The position numbers were made by a program, and so were the translations under genes. DNA of 64,000 nucleotides from the NCBI RefSeq assembly GCF_024170165.1, contig NZ_JALJXP010000001.1, positions 62,001 through 126,000 of the forward strand, in the 5' to 3' direction. Below the pieces are notes generated by a model. It searched no databases, was not told the DNA's origin, and was given only the letters and a program-made list of their open reading frames with translations. Of the stretch, positions 8,189 through 17,941 are shown piece by piece (position 1 is the first letter of the stretch; each line of letters begins with the position of its first letter). Source of the stretch: Pseudomonas nitroreducens. GTDB taxonomy: Bacteria > Pseudomonadota > Gammaproteobacteria > Pseudomonadales > Pseudomonadaceae.

Positions 8189-10003
8189 TCAGCCTTCAAT
8201 TTCAACCAGGATCTCACCGGGGTTGACCCGGTCGCCCTTGGCTACGTGGATGGCTTTCACGGTGCCGGCGATGCCCGCCTGCACTTCGGTCTCCATCTTC
8301 ATCGCTTCGGTGATCAGCACGGCCTGGCCGGCCTTCACGCTGTCGCCTTCCTTGACCAGCACATCGACGATGTTGCCCGGCATGGTGGTGCTGACGTGGC
8401 CCGGCTCGCTGGCCTGCTTGCGCTTGTTGCCGCCGCCGCCGATGAACTCGTTGAGCGGCTCGAACACCACTTCTTCGGGCATGCCATCCACCGACAGGTA
8501 GAAGTGGCGCTTGCCGTCGGTCTTCACGCCGACGCCGGTGATGTCCACGCGGTAGCTTTCGCCGTGCACGTCGACCACGAACTCGGTCGGTACGCCCTCA
8601 CCGCCGGCAGCGGCGACGCCCTTGCCGTTGGGGATCGGCAGCAGCTCTTCGGGCTTCAGGGTGCCGGCGGCACGCTCTTCGAGGAACTTGCGGCCGATGT
8701 CCGGGAACATGGCGAAGGTCAGCACGTCTTCTTCGGACTTGGCCAGGCTGCCGATCTCTTCGCGCAGCTTGTTCAGCTCCGGCTTGAGCAGGTCGGCCGG
8801 GCGCACGTCGATGACTTCCTCGTTGCCGATGGCCTGGCGGCGCAGCGCTTCGTTGATCTTGCCCGGCGCCTTGCCGTAGCGGCCCTGCAGGTAGAGCTTC
8901 ACCTCGTTGGTGATGGTCTTGTAGCGCTCGCCGGCCAGCACGTTGAAGAACGCCTGGGTGCCGACGATCTGCGAGGTCGGGGTGACCAGGGGCGGGAAGC
9001 CGAGGTCTTCACGCACCTTGGGGATTTCCGCGAGCACTTCGGCCATGCGGTTCAGCGCGCCCTGCTCCTTGAGCTGGTTGGCCAGGTTGGAAATCATCCC
9101 GCCCGGTACCTGGTTGACCTGCACGCGGGTATCCACGCCGGTGAACTCGCTCTCGAACTGGTGGTACTTCTTGCGCACGGCGTGGAAGTACATGCCGATT
9201 TCCTGGATCAGCTCCAGGTCCAGGCCGGTGTCGAACGGGGTGTCGCGCAGGGCGGCAACCATGGATTCGGTGCCCGGGTGGCTGGTGCCCCAGGCCATGC
9301 TGGAGATGGCGGTGTCGATGCGGTCGGCGCCGTTTTCCACAGCTTTCAGCTGGCACATGCTGGCGACGCCGGCGGTGTCGTGGGAGTGCACCACCACGTC
9401 CAGCGGCAGCGCATCCTTCAGCGCCTTGACCAGCTCGCCGGTGGCGTAGGGGGTCAGCAGGCCGGCCATGTCCTTGATGGCGATCGAGTCCACGCCCATG
9501 TCGGCCATGGCTCTGCCCTGGGCGACGAAGGCGTCGATGGTGTGCACCGGGCTGGTGGTGTAGGCGATGGTGCCCTGGGCGTGCTTGCCGGCGGCCTTCA
9601 CCGCTTCGATGGAGACGCGCAGGTTACGCACGTCGTTCATCGCGTCGAAGATGCGGAACACGTCGATGCCGTTGACCGCCGCCTTGGCGACGAAGGCACG
9701 GACCACGTCATCGCTGTAGTGGCGGTAGCCGAGCAGGTTCTGCCCGCGCAGGAGCATCTGCAGGCGGGTGTTGGGCAGCGCGGCCTTGAGCTTGCGCAGG
9801 CGCTCCCACGGGTCTTCCTTGAGGAAGCGCACGCAGGCGTCGAAGGTGGCGCCGCCCCAGACTTCCAGCGACCAGTAGCCGACCTGGTCGAGCTTGTCGC
9901 AGATCGGCAGCATGTCTTCGGTGCGCATCCGGGTCGCCAGCAGCGACTGGTGAGCGTCGCGCAGGATGGTATCGGTGACGGTGACTTTCTTGGAAACGGT
10001 CAT
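8189..10003 (-). CDS. pycB: Pyruvate carboxylase subunit B (OadA-like carboxyltransferase with biotin domain)
   Basis: A 604-aa protein. Start at 10003 is set by GAGGAA seven bases upstream. Residues about 10-280 form the HMGL-like TIM-barrel carboxyltransferase (TVTDTILRDAHQSLLATRMRT; metal-site region VVVHSHDTAG), then the conserved carboxylase domain. The biotinyl domain at the C-terminus carries AMKM with the biotin-accepting Lys569. With PycA it carboxylates pyruvate to oxaloacetate for anaplerosis. Sequence alone is also compatible with an oxaloacetate decarboxylase alpha chain, but no membrane beta/gamma subunits are present. It lies 11 bp after pycA on the same strand. Confidence 0.92.
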   Translation of the reverse strand: MTVSKKVTVTDTILRDAHQSLLATRMRTEDMLPICDKLDQVGYWSLEVWGGATFDACVRFLKEDPWERLRKLKAALPNTRLQMLLRGQNLLGYRHYSDDVVRAFVAKAAVNGIDVFRIFDAMNDVRNLRVSIEAVKAAGKHAQGTIAYTTSPVHTIDAFVAQGRAMADMGVDSIAIKDMAGLLTPYATGELVKALKDALPLDVVVHSHDTAGVASMCQLKAVENGADRIDTAISSMAWGTSHPGTESMVAALRDTPFDTGLDLELIQEIGMYFHAVRKKYHQFESEFTGVDTRVQVNQVPGGMISNLANQLKEQGALNRMAEVLAEIPKVREDLGFPPLVTPTSQIVGTQAFFNVLAGERYKTITNEVKLYLQGRYGKAPGKINEALRRQAIGNEEVIDVRPADLLKPELNKLREEIGSLAKSEEDVLTFAMFPDIGRKFLEERAAGTLKPEELLPIPNGKGVAAAGGEGVPTEFVVDVHGESYRVDITGVGVKTDGKRHFYLSVDGMPEEVVFEPLNEFIGGGGNKRKQASEPGHVSTTMPGNIVDVLVKEGDSVKAGQAVLITEAMKMETEVQAGIAGTVKAIHVAKGDRVNPGEILVEIEG

Positions 10004-10014
10004 GAACGAATTCC

Positions 10015-11430
<1,416 letters not shown>

Positions 11431-11656
11431 TGCGGCTTTCCCTCGGCCCGGGCCTTTTGGACCCCGGCGTAAAAACCCATCGGCAGCGCCGCTGACGGCA
11501 GCTGGCTTCTCTTGTGGCTATTGCTGGGCCGGAGCGGGTTCCGGCGTGTTTTTACCCTAGCGCGGGAGGGAGGATTAACCAAAATCAATAATTATTGGGG
11601 TAGCCATAAAGAATGCTTTATAGTTGAGCGGAAATGTCGCGATCAGGCCGTGTTCT

Positions 11657-12607
11657 ATGCGTAAGTCATTGATGCGTATGACCCTTCGCCAACTGCAGGT
11701 TTTCCGTGCGGTGTGCGAAAGCCGTTCCTACAGCCGCGCCGCGGAGGAAATGGCCCTCACCCAGCCGGCCGTCAGCCTGCAGATCCGCCAGCTGGAAGAA
11801 CTGGTCGGCCAGCCCCTGTTCGAGTACATCGGCAAGAAGCTCTACCAGACCGATGCCGCCGACGCCCTGCTGCGCGCCACCACCGACATCTTCCAGCGCC
11901 TGGAAGTGCTGGACATGAACCTCTCCGACCTCAAGGGCTCGCTGCAGGGCCAGCTGCGCCTGGCGGTGGAATCCAGCGCCAAGTACATCACCCCGCACCT
12001 GTTCGCCGCCTTCCACGCGCAGCACCCGGACGTCAGCCTGAACCTCACGGTGGTCAACCGCGCCCAGGTGATCAAGCGCCTGTCGGACAACCGCGACGAC
12101 CTGGTGATCATGTCCCTGGTGCCTCAGGACATGGCGCTGGAATTCCTGCCCTTCCTGAACAACCCGATTGTCGCCGTGGCACCGCCGGACCACCCGCTGT
12201 GCAACGCCGCGAAGCTGTCGCTGAAGGACCTGGAGCCCTACCCACTGCTGATCCGCGAGCCCGGCTCGGGCACGCGCAAGGCCTGCGAGGAACATTTCCA
12301 GCAGAAGCGCGCGCACTTCCCGCAGACGCTGGAGTTCGCCTCGCTGGAAGGGTCACGCGAAGGGGTGCTGGCGGGACTGGGACTGGCGCTGCTGCCGCGC
12401 CACGCGGTGAGCCGCGAATTGCAGTCAGGGCTGCTGCACGAACTGCCGGTGGAAGAGCTGCCGCTCTACCGCAGCTGGTGTCTGGTACACGCCCGCGGCA
12501 AGCGCCTGAGCCCGGTGGCCCAGGCGTTCGTCGCCTTCATCCGTGAAGAGCGGGCGCTGATCAGCCAGCTGGCCGAGCGCTTCGCCGGCCCTGCTTCGCC
12601 GAAGTGA
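11657..12607 (+). CDS. pycR: LysR-type regulator of pyruvate carboxylase (PycR-like)
   Basis: A 316-aa protein. The ATG at 11657 is preferred; 11672 and 11678 are also in frame. The winged helix-turn-helix occupies about residues 7-66 (LRQLQVFRAVCESRSYSRAAEEMALTQPAVSLQIRQLEE), followed by the effector-binding domain (95-300). It is transcribed away from pycA across an AT-rich spacer. The position and orientation match the P. aeruginosa regulator PycR, which affects pyruvate carboxylase, lipid metabolism and infection phenotypes; direct control here is inferred. Its 3' end overlaps a small convergent gene by 47 bp. Confidence 0.88.
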   Translation: MRKSLMRMTLRQLQVFRAVCESRSYSRAAEEMALTQPAVSLQIRQLEELVGQPLFEYIGKKLYQTDAADALLRATTDIFQRLEVLDMNLSDLKGSLQGQLRLAVESSAKYITPHLFAAFHAQHPDVSLNLTVVNRAQVIKRLSDNRDDLVIMSLVPQDMALEFLPFLNNPIVAVAPPDHPLCNAAKLSLKDLEPYPLLIREPGSGTRKACEEHFQQKRAHFPQTLEFASLEGSREGVLAGLGLALLPRHAVSRELQSGLLHELPVEELPLYRSWCLVHARGKRLSPVAQAFVAFIREERALISQLAERFAGPASPK

Positions 12608-12776
12608 GGTAGGCGGCGGCGATCAGATCGGGGTAATCGGAGGTTTCGAGGGCGAGGCGCTGGGCCTCCACGCGGTCCTCGATGGCGCGACGGAACTGCA
12701 TGCGGCGCTGGTCTTCGAGCTTGCGGCGGGTCTTGCTATCCACTTGGAGCTGGGTGTCGTCGATATGGCGGGGCAT
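12561..12776 (-). CDS. Small charged protein, PA3496-like family
   Basis: A 71-aa protein, strongly charged and helical, with the core KTRRKLEDQRRMQFRRAIEDRVEAQRLA. The ATG at 12776 has GGGAGA six bases upstream, and the longer upstream reading is Arg-rich shadow. The core resembles short Pseudomonas proteins annotated as PA3496-family putative envelope integrity proteins; that link is from memory of the motif and is tentative. No signal peptide or membrane helix is visible. The last 47 bp overlap the 3' end of pycR on the other strand. Confidence 0.6.
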   Translation of the reverse strand: MPRHIDDTQLQVDSKTRRKLEDQRRMQFRRAIEDRVEAQRLALETSDYPDLIAAAYLTSAKQGRRSARPAG

Positions 12777-12900
12777 CTCGCATCTCCCAAGGCCTAAGGG
12801 CTGGAGACGCCAGCATGCTGACGACGGATGACCGTTTGACGACGTGGTGGTGAAGCGCCGGTGACGCCGACGGGCGGTCGGCGGCACCGTCAGGGACGGG

Positions 12901-13785
12901 TCAGGACGCCTCTTCCGGGCGCTCCTCGTGGTTCTTCACCACCTTCGGCGACAGGCGCAGGCTGCGCAGGCTGCGCTTCACGCTCTTGAGGTGATTCACC
13001 AGGTCCGGGCCACGGGCCATGGCCACGCCCATCGCCAGTACGTCGATCACCACCAGGTGGGCGATACGCGAGGTCAGCGGGGTGTAGATATCGGTGTCTT
13101 CGTGCACGTCCACCGCCAGGTTCACCGTAGCCAGGTCCGCCAGCGGGGTCTGGCTGGGGCACAGGGTGATCAGCGTGGCGCCGGCCTCGCGCACCAGGTT
13201 GGCGGTCACCAGCAGGTCCTTGGAGCGGCCGGACTGGGAGATGCAGATCGCCACGTCCGAGGGCTTCAGGGTCACCGCCGACATGGCCTGCATGTGCGGG
13301 TCGGAGTAGGCCGCCGCCGACAGCAGCAGGCGGAAGAACTTGTGCTGGGCGTCCGCCGCCACCGCGCCGGAGGCGCCGAAGCCGTAGAACTCGACGCGCT
13401 GGGCATGGGCGATGGCCGCGATGGCGCGCTCCAGGGCGTGGGTGTCGAGGTTCTCGCGCACTTCCATCAGCGAGTGCAGGGTGGTGTCGAAGATCTTCAG
13501 GCTGAAGTCCGCCACCGAGTCGCTCTCGTTGATCGAGAACTGGCCGAAGCTGGCGCCGGCGGCCAGGCTCTGCGCCAGCTTCAGCTTGAGGTCCTGGAAG
13601 CCGCTGCAACCGATGGCGCGGCAGAAGCGCACGATGGTCGGCTCGCTGACGCCCACGCTATGGGCGAGGTCGGCCATGGAGCTGTGCATGACCGATGCAG
13701 GGTCCTGCATCACGTGATCGGCAACCTTGAGCTCCGACTTGCGGAGCAGATGACGCGACTGGGCAATGTGCTGCAAAAGGTTCAC
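12901..13785 (-). CDS. RpiR/HexR-family transcriptional regulator
   Basis: A 294-aa protein with an N-terminal RpiR helix-turn-helix (about 1-77, including MADLAHSVGVSEPTIVRFCRAIGCSGFQDLK) and a sugar isomerase (SIS) domain at about 125-255 (VEFYGFGASGAVAADAQHKFF) that binds phosphosugars. In HexR, binding of the Entner-Doudoroff intermediate KDPG releases DNA; the same logic is likely here. It is divergent from zwf with 90 bp between the starts, and that gap holds a perfect 17-bp palindrome of HexR type. P. aeruginosa has a separate hexR elsewhere, so this may be the paralogue linked to the second zwf-like gene. Confidence 0.88.
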   Translation of the reverse strand: MNLLQHIAQSRHLLRKSELKVADHVMQDPASVMHSSMADLAHSVGVSEPTIVRFCRAIGCSGFQDLKLKLAQSLAAGASFGQFSINESDSVADFSLKIFDTTLHSLMEVRENLDTHALERAIAAIAHAQRVEFYGFGASGAVAADAQHKFFRLLLSAAAYSDPHMQAMSAVTLKPSDVAICISQSGRSKDLLVTANLVREAGATLITLCPSQTPLADLATVNLAVDVHEDTDIYTPLTSRIAHLVVIDVLAMGVAMARGPDLVNHLKSVKRSLRSLRLSPKVVKNHEERPEEAS

Positions 13786-13829
13786 AGGGATAGGCTCGGT
13801 GATAGTTGTCTGAAATTTATGTAGTCTTG

Positions 13830-13846
13830 TTGTAGTTATACTACAA
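13830..13846. promoter_or_regulatory. HexR-type operator between rpiR and zwf
   Basis: TTGTAGTTATACTACAA is a perfect 17-bp palindrome (arms TTGTAGT/ACTACAA around TAT). It matches the HexR pattern TTGT-N7/8-ACAA. It lies 30 bp from the zwf start and 45 bp from the rpiR start, where it could repress both. Confidence 0.8.
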
Positions 13847-13875
13847 AACTAACCGCCACGCCCAGGGAATAAGTC

Positions 13876-15351
13876 TTGAATACGCCCGCCAGCCTTAGTC
13901 TTCCCAGCTCCTGCGACATTCTGGTGTTCGGCGGCAGTGGTGACCTGGCGCTGCACAAGCTGCTGCCGGCGCTGTACCACCTGCACCGGGAGAATCGCCT
14001 GCCGGCCGACACGCGGATCTTCGCCCTCGCCCGCAGCCAGCGCGACAACGCCGCCTACCTCGCCCTGGCCGAACGCAACTGCCGCGCCCAGGTGGCACGC
14101 AGCGACTTTTCCGCCGAGGCCTGGCGCAGTTTCGCCCAGCGCCTGGAATACGTGGCGATGGACGCTTCCCAGAGCGCCGACTTCGGTCGTGTGGCCAAGG
14201 CCCTCAAGCGCACGGAGGGCCGTGTGCTGGTGCACTACCTGGCCACCGCGCCGAGCCTGTTCGCACCGATTGCCCAGAACCTGAAGATCGCCGGCCTCGC
14301 CGGGCCGCTGGCGCGCATCGTGCTGGAGAAGCCGCTGGGGCATTCGCTGGAGTCGGCGGTGGCGATCAACCAGGCGATCGGTGAAGTCTTCGACGAGTCG
14401 CGGGTGTTCCGCATCGATCACTACCTGGGCAAGGAAACCGTGCAGAACCTGATGGCCCTGCGCTTTGCCAATACCCTGTTCGAGCCGGTGTGGCGCAACG
14501 GGCACATCGACCACGTACAGATCACCGTGAGTGAAACCCTGGGCGTGGAAAACCGCGGCAGCTACTACGACCATGCCGGCGCCATGCGCGACATGGTGCA
14601 GAACCACCTGCTGCAACTGCTCTGCCTGGTGACCATGGAGGCGCCGGTGCGTTTCGACGCCGAGGCGGTGCGCAACGAGAAGGTGAAGATCCTCCAGGCG
14701 CTCAGGGCGATTTCCGGGCAGGACGTGCAGGACAAGACCGTGCGCGGCCAATACACCGCCGGGCACATCGGCGGGCAGGAAGTGCCGGCCTACTGGTTCG
14801 AGAAAAATGTCGACAACGACAGCGATACCGAGACCTTCGTCGCCGTTCAGGCCGAGATCGACAACTGGCGCTGGGCCGGCGTGCCGTTCTACCTGCGCAC
14901 TGGCAAGCGCATGGCGAAGAAATGCTCGGAGATCGTCATCCAGTTCAAGCCGGTGCCCAACAGCCTGATCGGCAGCGGCGCCGGCGCGGCCAACCGCCTG
15001 TGGATAAGACTGCAGCCGGAGGAGCGCATCAGCGTGCAGTTGATGGCCAAGACCCCCGGCAAGGGCATGCAGCTGGAGCCGGTGGAACTGGACCTCAACC
15101 TCGCCCAGGCCTTCAGCACCAACAAGCGCCGCTGGGACGCCTACGAACGCCTGCTGCTGGACGTGATCGAGGGCGACTCGACGCTGTTCATGCGCCGCGA
15201 CGAGGTGGAAGCGGCCTGGAGCTGGATCGACCCGATCATCAAGGGCTGGCACGAACACTACCTGAGCCCGCGCCCCTACCCCGCCGGCAGCAATGGACCG
15301 GAACAGGCGCAGACGCTGCTGGAGCTGCAGGGCCGCAAATGGCTGGAGTGA
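13876..15351 (+). CDS. zwf: Glucose-6-phosphate 1-dehydrogenase
   Basis: A 491-aa protein that oxidises glucose 6-phosphate to 6-phosphogluconolactone with NAD(P). The nucleotide site [15 protein letters not shown] begins near residue 20; the substrate motif RIDHYLGK is at 179-186. Length is normal for the family. The start is a TTG at 13876 with AGGGAA upstream; no ATG or GTG before residue 90 preserves the nucleotide fold, so TTG appears real and would limit translation. It stands alone, without pgl or eda, behind an RpiR regulator. A stable UUCG hairpin follows. Confidence 0.93.
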   Translation: MNTPASLSLPSSCDILVFGGSGDLALHKLLPALYHLHRENRLPADTRIFALARSQRDNAAYLALAERNCRAQVARSDFSAEAWRSFAQRLEYVAMDASQSADFGRVAKALKRTEGRVLVHYLATAPSLFAPIAQNLKIAGLAGPLARIVLEKPLGHSLESAVAINQAIGEVFDESRVFRIDHYLGKETVQNLMALRFANTLFEPVWRNGHIDHVQITVSETLGVENRGSYYDHAGAMRDMVQNHLLQLLCLVTMEAPVRFDAEAVRNEKVKILQALRAISGQDVQDKTVRGQYTAGHIGGQEVPAYWFEKNVDNDSDTETFVAVQAEIDNWRWAGVPFYLRTGKRMAKKCSEIVIQFKPVPNSLIGSGAGAANRLWIRLQPEERISVQLMAKTPGKGMQLEPVELDLNLAQAFSTNKRRWDAYERLLLDVIEGDSTLFMRRDEVEAAWSWIDPIIKGWHEHYLSPRPYPAGSNGPEQAQTLLELQGRKWLE

Positions 15352-15360
15352 ACGCGCAGG

Positions 15361-15386
15361 GCGTACAACCGTTCGCGGTTGTACGC
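15361..15386 (+). terminator. UUCG-capped hairpin after zwf
   Basis: An 11-bp perfect stem, GCGTACAACCG (15361-15371) and CGGTTGTACGC (15376-15386), is capped by TTCG. No T-run follows, so it may protect the 3' end or act as a weak terminator rather than be a full intrinsic terminator. Confidence 0.6.
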
Positions 15387-15412
15387 CGATTCACCGGAGA
15401 GACGTGCCTGGC

Positions 15413-15494
15413 GTAGGAGCGGACTTCGTCCGCGATCGCTTTCCGGCCACTCCGAGCCAGCCGGCGGCACATCGCGGACAGAGTCCGCTCCTAC
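15413..15494. repeat. REPIN-like inverted repeat
   Basis: Two arms in opposite orientation: GTAGGAGCGGACTTCGTCCG at the left and its near-complement ending GCTCCTAC at 15494, each with an internal palindrome. The core differs from the GCGAGCTTGCTCGC type seen elsewhere, so this is another REP subtype. It fills the zwf-trhP spacer. Confidence 0.8.
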
Positions 15495-15603
15495 GCATGT
15501 CGGATTTACCGGAGCGCGATGCCATCCGTTGACTTCGCTCAGCACGCGCAGCCCGCGGATTTCCTAGAGTGGCGGCCTTTTTCCCACTACCCGCTGCGCC
15601 GCC

Positions 15604-17007
15604 ATGTCCCCCACGCCATTTTCCCCCGAACTGCTCTGCCCCGCCGGCTCGCTGAAGAGCCTGCGCCACGCCTTCGCCTATGGCGCCGATGCCGTCTACG
15701 CCGGCCAGCCACGCTACAGCCTGCGGGTGCGCAACAACGAATTCGACCACGCCAACCTCGCCACCGGCATCAATGAAGCCCACGCCCGGGGCAAGCGCCT
15801 GTACGTGGTGGTCAACATCGCCCCGCACAACGCCAAGCTGAGGACCTTCCTGCAGGACGTGGAGTCGGTGATCGCCCTCGGACCCGATGCGCTGATCATG
15901 TCAGATCCCGGCCTGATCATGCTGGTTCGCCAGCATTTTCCCGAGGTTGATATTCATCTCTCGGTGCAGGCCAACGCGGTGAACTGGGCCAGCGTGGAGT
16001 TCTGGCGCCAGCAGGGACTCAAGCGGGTGATCCTGTCCCGCGAGCTGTCGCTGGAGGAAATCGGCGAGATCCGCGAGCGCGTGCCGGGCATGGAACTGGA
16101 GGTCTTCGTCCACGGCGCGCTGTGCATGGCCTATTCCGGGCGCTGCCTGCTGTCGGGCTACATCAACCGCCGCGACCCCAACCAGGGCACCTGCACCAAC
16201 GCCTGCCGCTGGGAGTACCAGACCCACGCCGCCCACGAGGATGAACTGGGCCACGCGGTGCGCAACGTCGAACCAACCCTGGGCATCGGCGCGCCGAGCC
16301 AGGAAATCGTCCTGCTCGAAGAAGCCAACCGCCCCGGTGAGCTGATGGAGGCCTTCGAGGACGAGCACGGCACCTACATCATGAATTCCAAGGACCTGCG
16401 CGCCATCCAGCACGTGCAGCGCTTGACGCAGATGGGTGTGCATTCGCTGAAGATCGAGGGCCGGACCAAGTCGCACTACTACGTCGCGCGCACCGCCCAG
16501 GCCTACCGCAAGGCCATCGACGATGCCGTCGCCGGGCGCGCCTTCGACCTCGGCCTGATGGATACCCTGGAGTCCCTCGCCCACCGCGGCTACACCGAGG
16601 GCTTCCTGCGCCGCCATGTGCACGATGAGTACCAGAACTACCAATACGGCCACTCCCTCTCCGAGCGCCAGCAGTTCGTCGGCGAGTTCACCGGCGAGCG
16701 GCGCCACGGCCTGGCCGAGGTGCGGGTGAAGAACCGCTTCGAGGTCGGCGACAGCGTCGAGCTGATGACGCCGGCCGGCAACCGCACTTTCCGTCTGCAT
16801 GCGCTGGAGAACAGCCGCGGCGAAGCCATCGGTGTCGCGCCCGGTGATGGGCATGTGGTCTACCTGCCGGTGCCCGAGGAGCTGGACCTGCAGTACGCGC
16901 TGCTGATGCGCAACCTCAATGGCGGCAGCACCCGCGATGCACGGGAACCGGCGGCGGCCGGCGGTTGCGGGAGCGATTGCGGCAAGTGCGGGTGTGGCGG
17001 CGTCTGA
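15604..17007 (+). CDS. trhP: tRNA 5-hydroxyuridine synthesis protein TrhP (YegQ, U32 peptidase family)
   Basis: A 467-aa protein. U32 family features are ELLCPAGSLKSLRHAFAYGADAVYAG at the N-terminus, the family signature around EVFVHGALCMAYSGRCLLSGY, and further conserved Cys in NQGTCTNACRWEY that fit an iron-sulfur site. TrhP makes 5-hydroxyuridine at wobble position 34 of tRNAs in a prephenate-dependent route. The C-terminus ends in an unusual Cys/Gly-rich tail with five Cys (GCGSDCGKCGCGG). That tail could bind metal; its role is unknown. The ATG at 15604 gives the usual N-terminus. Confidence 0.9.
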   Translation: MSPTPFSPELLCPAGSLKSLRHAFAYGADAVYAGQPRYSLRVRNNEFDHANLATGINEAHARGKRLYVVVNIAPHNAKLRTFLQDVESVIALGPDALIMSDPGLIMLVRQHFPEVDIHLSVQANAVNWASVEFWRQQGLKRVILSRELSLEEIGEIRERVPGMELEVFVHGALCMAYSGRCLLSGYINRRDPNQGTCTNACRWEYQTHAAHEDELGHAVRNVEPTLGIGAPSQEIVLLEEANRPGELMEAFEDEHGTYIMNSKDLRAIQHVQRLTQMGVHSLKIEGRTKSHYYVARTAQAYRKAIDDAVAGRAFDLGLMDTLESLAHRGYTEGFLRRHVHDEYQNYQYGHSLSERQQFVGEFTGERRHGLAEVRVKNRFEVGDSVELMTPAGNRTFRLHALENSRGEAIGVAPGDGHVVYLPVPEELDLQYALLMRNLNGGSTRDAREPAAAGGCGSDCGKCGCGGV

Positions 17008-17055
17008 GCCCCAAATCCCCCCAATCTCCTACCGAAACATCCTGCGGGCACGAAC

Positions 17056-17136
17056 GTAGGATGGCGTGGAGCAAAGCGATACCCATCGATCACCGGCACC
17101 ATCAGCATGGGTATCGCTCCGCTCCACCCATCCTAC
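17056..17136. repeat. Long inverted repeat (GTAGGATGG type)
   Basis: Arms GTAGGATGGCGTGGAGC and the complement ending in CCATCCTAC pair around a centre near 17096. A second, shorter inverted element follows at 17173. Together they fill the gap between trhP and the convergent DUF3142 gene; no gene is seen there. Confidence 0.8.
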
Positions 17137-17172
17137 CTAGAGCCTCCGACCCAGCTCGAATGGGTTCAGACC

Positions 17173-17209
17173 GTAGGGCGGATAACGCCCGAGGCGTTAT
17201 GCGCCCTAC
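17173..17209. repeat. Inverted repeat (GTAGGGCG...CGCCCTAC)
   Basis: Arms GTAGGGCGGATAACGCC and GGCGTTATGCGCCCTAC pair almost completely around a short centre. The same family of element occurs at 24958-25025. Confidence 0.8.
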
Positions 17210-17228
17210 CCGATTCCGACCTGCGCCG

Positions 17229-17936
17229 CTAAGGGTTCTGCAGGAACACCACATACCCCCTGAACCACCGGCTCTTCGCCAGATAGGCCGGTGCCTGCCA
17301 TTCCCCGTACTGCGCCAGGCCGATGCGGAAAGGCAGTTGCAGGCGCGCCACGCGCGGCAGGTAGGCCTGGTAGTTGGGAATGGTCTGGCGCCCCTGGTAG
17401 GTCTGCACCACCACCTCGTCCACCACGCCGGCCAGGCGGTTGATGGTTTCCGGCGCGGCGTTGCTGCCCCAGTCCATCAGCCCGGTGATGCTCAGCTTGC
17501 AGCCTTCAGGCAGGCGCGTGCGCAGGTCCTGGAGGAAGTCGACGTACTCGTTCAGGTAACGCGTGCGCGCGTCGAAGTCGATCTGCACGCCCACCACCGG
17601 ATTGCCCGCGGCGCGCCAGCGACGCAGCTGGGACAGCAGGGTGCGGTAGATGTCCTCGTTCCAGCGCAGGGTGTGGGCGCGGTAGACCACCCAAACCTCG
17701 CCCTGCTTCAGGCGCGGGATGGCGATGCCCTGGGCGATCAGGCGGGCGCGCCCGTCGCTGTGGCGCGATGCGCTGACCTGCCCCTGCAGCACGTAGAGCG
17801 TTCGTGCCTGGGCCAGCACCGGCTGGGGCGTAACACCGCTCCAGAGCCAGAAGGCATCGTGGTCCGCAGCGTCCACGCCGGCTGCCGGGGCATTGCCCGC
17901 GAGCAACGCCAGCACCAGGGCCAGCACGCGCCGCAC
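17229..17936 (-). CDS. DUF3142 domain protein
   Basis: A 235-aa secreted protein. The GTG at 17936 gives an Arg-Arg start followed by a hydrophobic signal segment ending NAPAAG; it begins 5 bases after the upstream gene's stop, implying translational coupling. The body has DUF3142 features: HDAFWLWSGV, GEVWVVYRAHTLRW, the acidic strand VVGVQIDFDARTRYLNEYVDFLQDLRTRL, and VDEVVVQTYQGRQTI. These resemble a TIM-barrel glycosidase-like fold with Asp residues in QIDFDA that could be catalytic; this is inference. It is paired with a 725-aa lipoprotein. Confidence 0.8.
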   Translation of the reverse strand: MRRVLALVLALLAGNAPAAGVDAADHDAFWLWSGVTPQPVLAQARTLYVLQGQVSASRHSDGRARLIAQGIAIPRLKQGEVWVVYRAHTLRWNEDIYRTLLSQLRRWRAAGNPVVGVQIDFDARTRYLNEYVDFLQDLRTRLPEGCKLSITGLMDWGSNAAPETINRLAGVVDEVVVQTYQGRQTIPNYQAYLPRVARLQLPFRIGLAQYGEWQAPAYLAKSRWFRGYVVFLQNP

Positions 17937-17941
17937 GGGGC

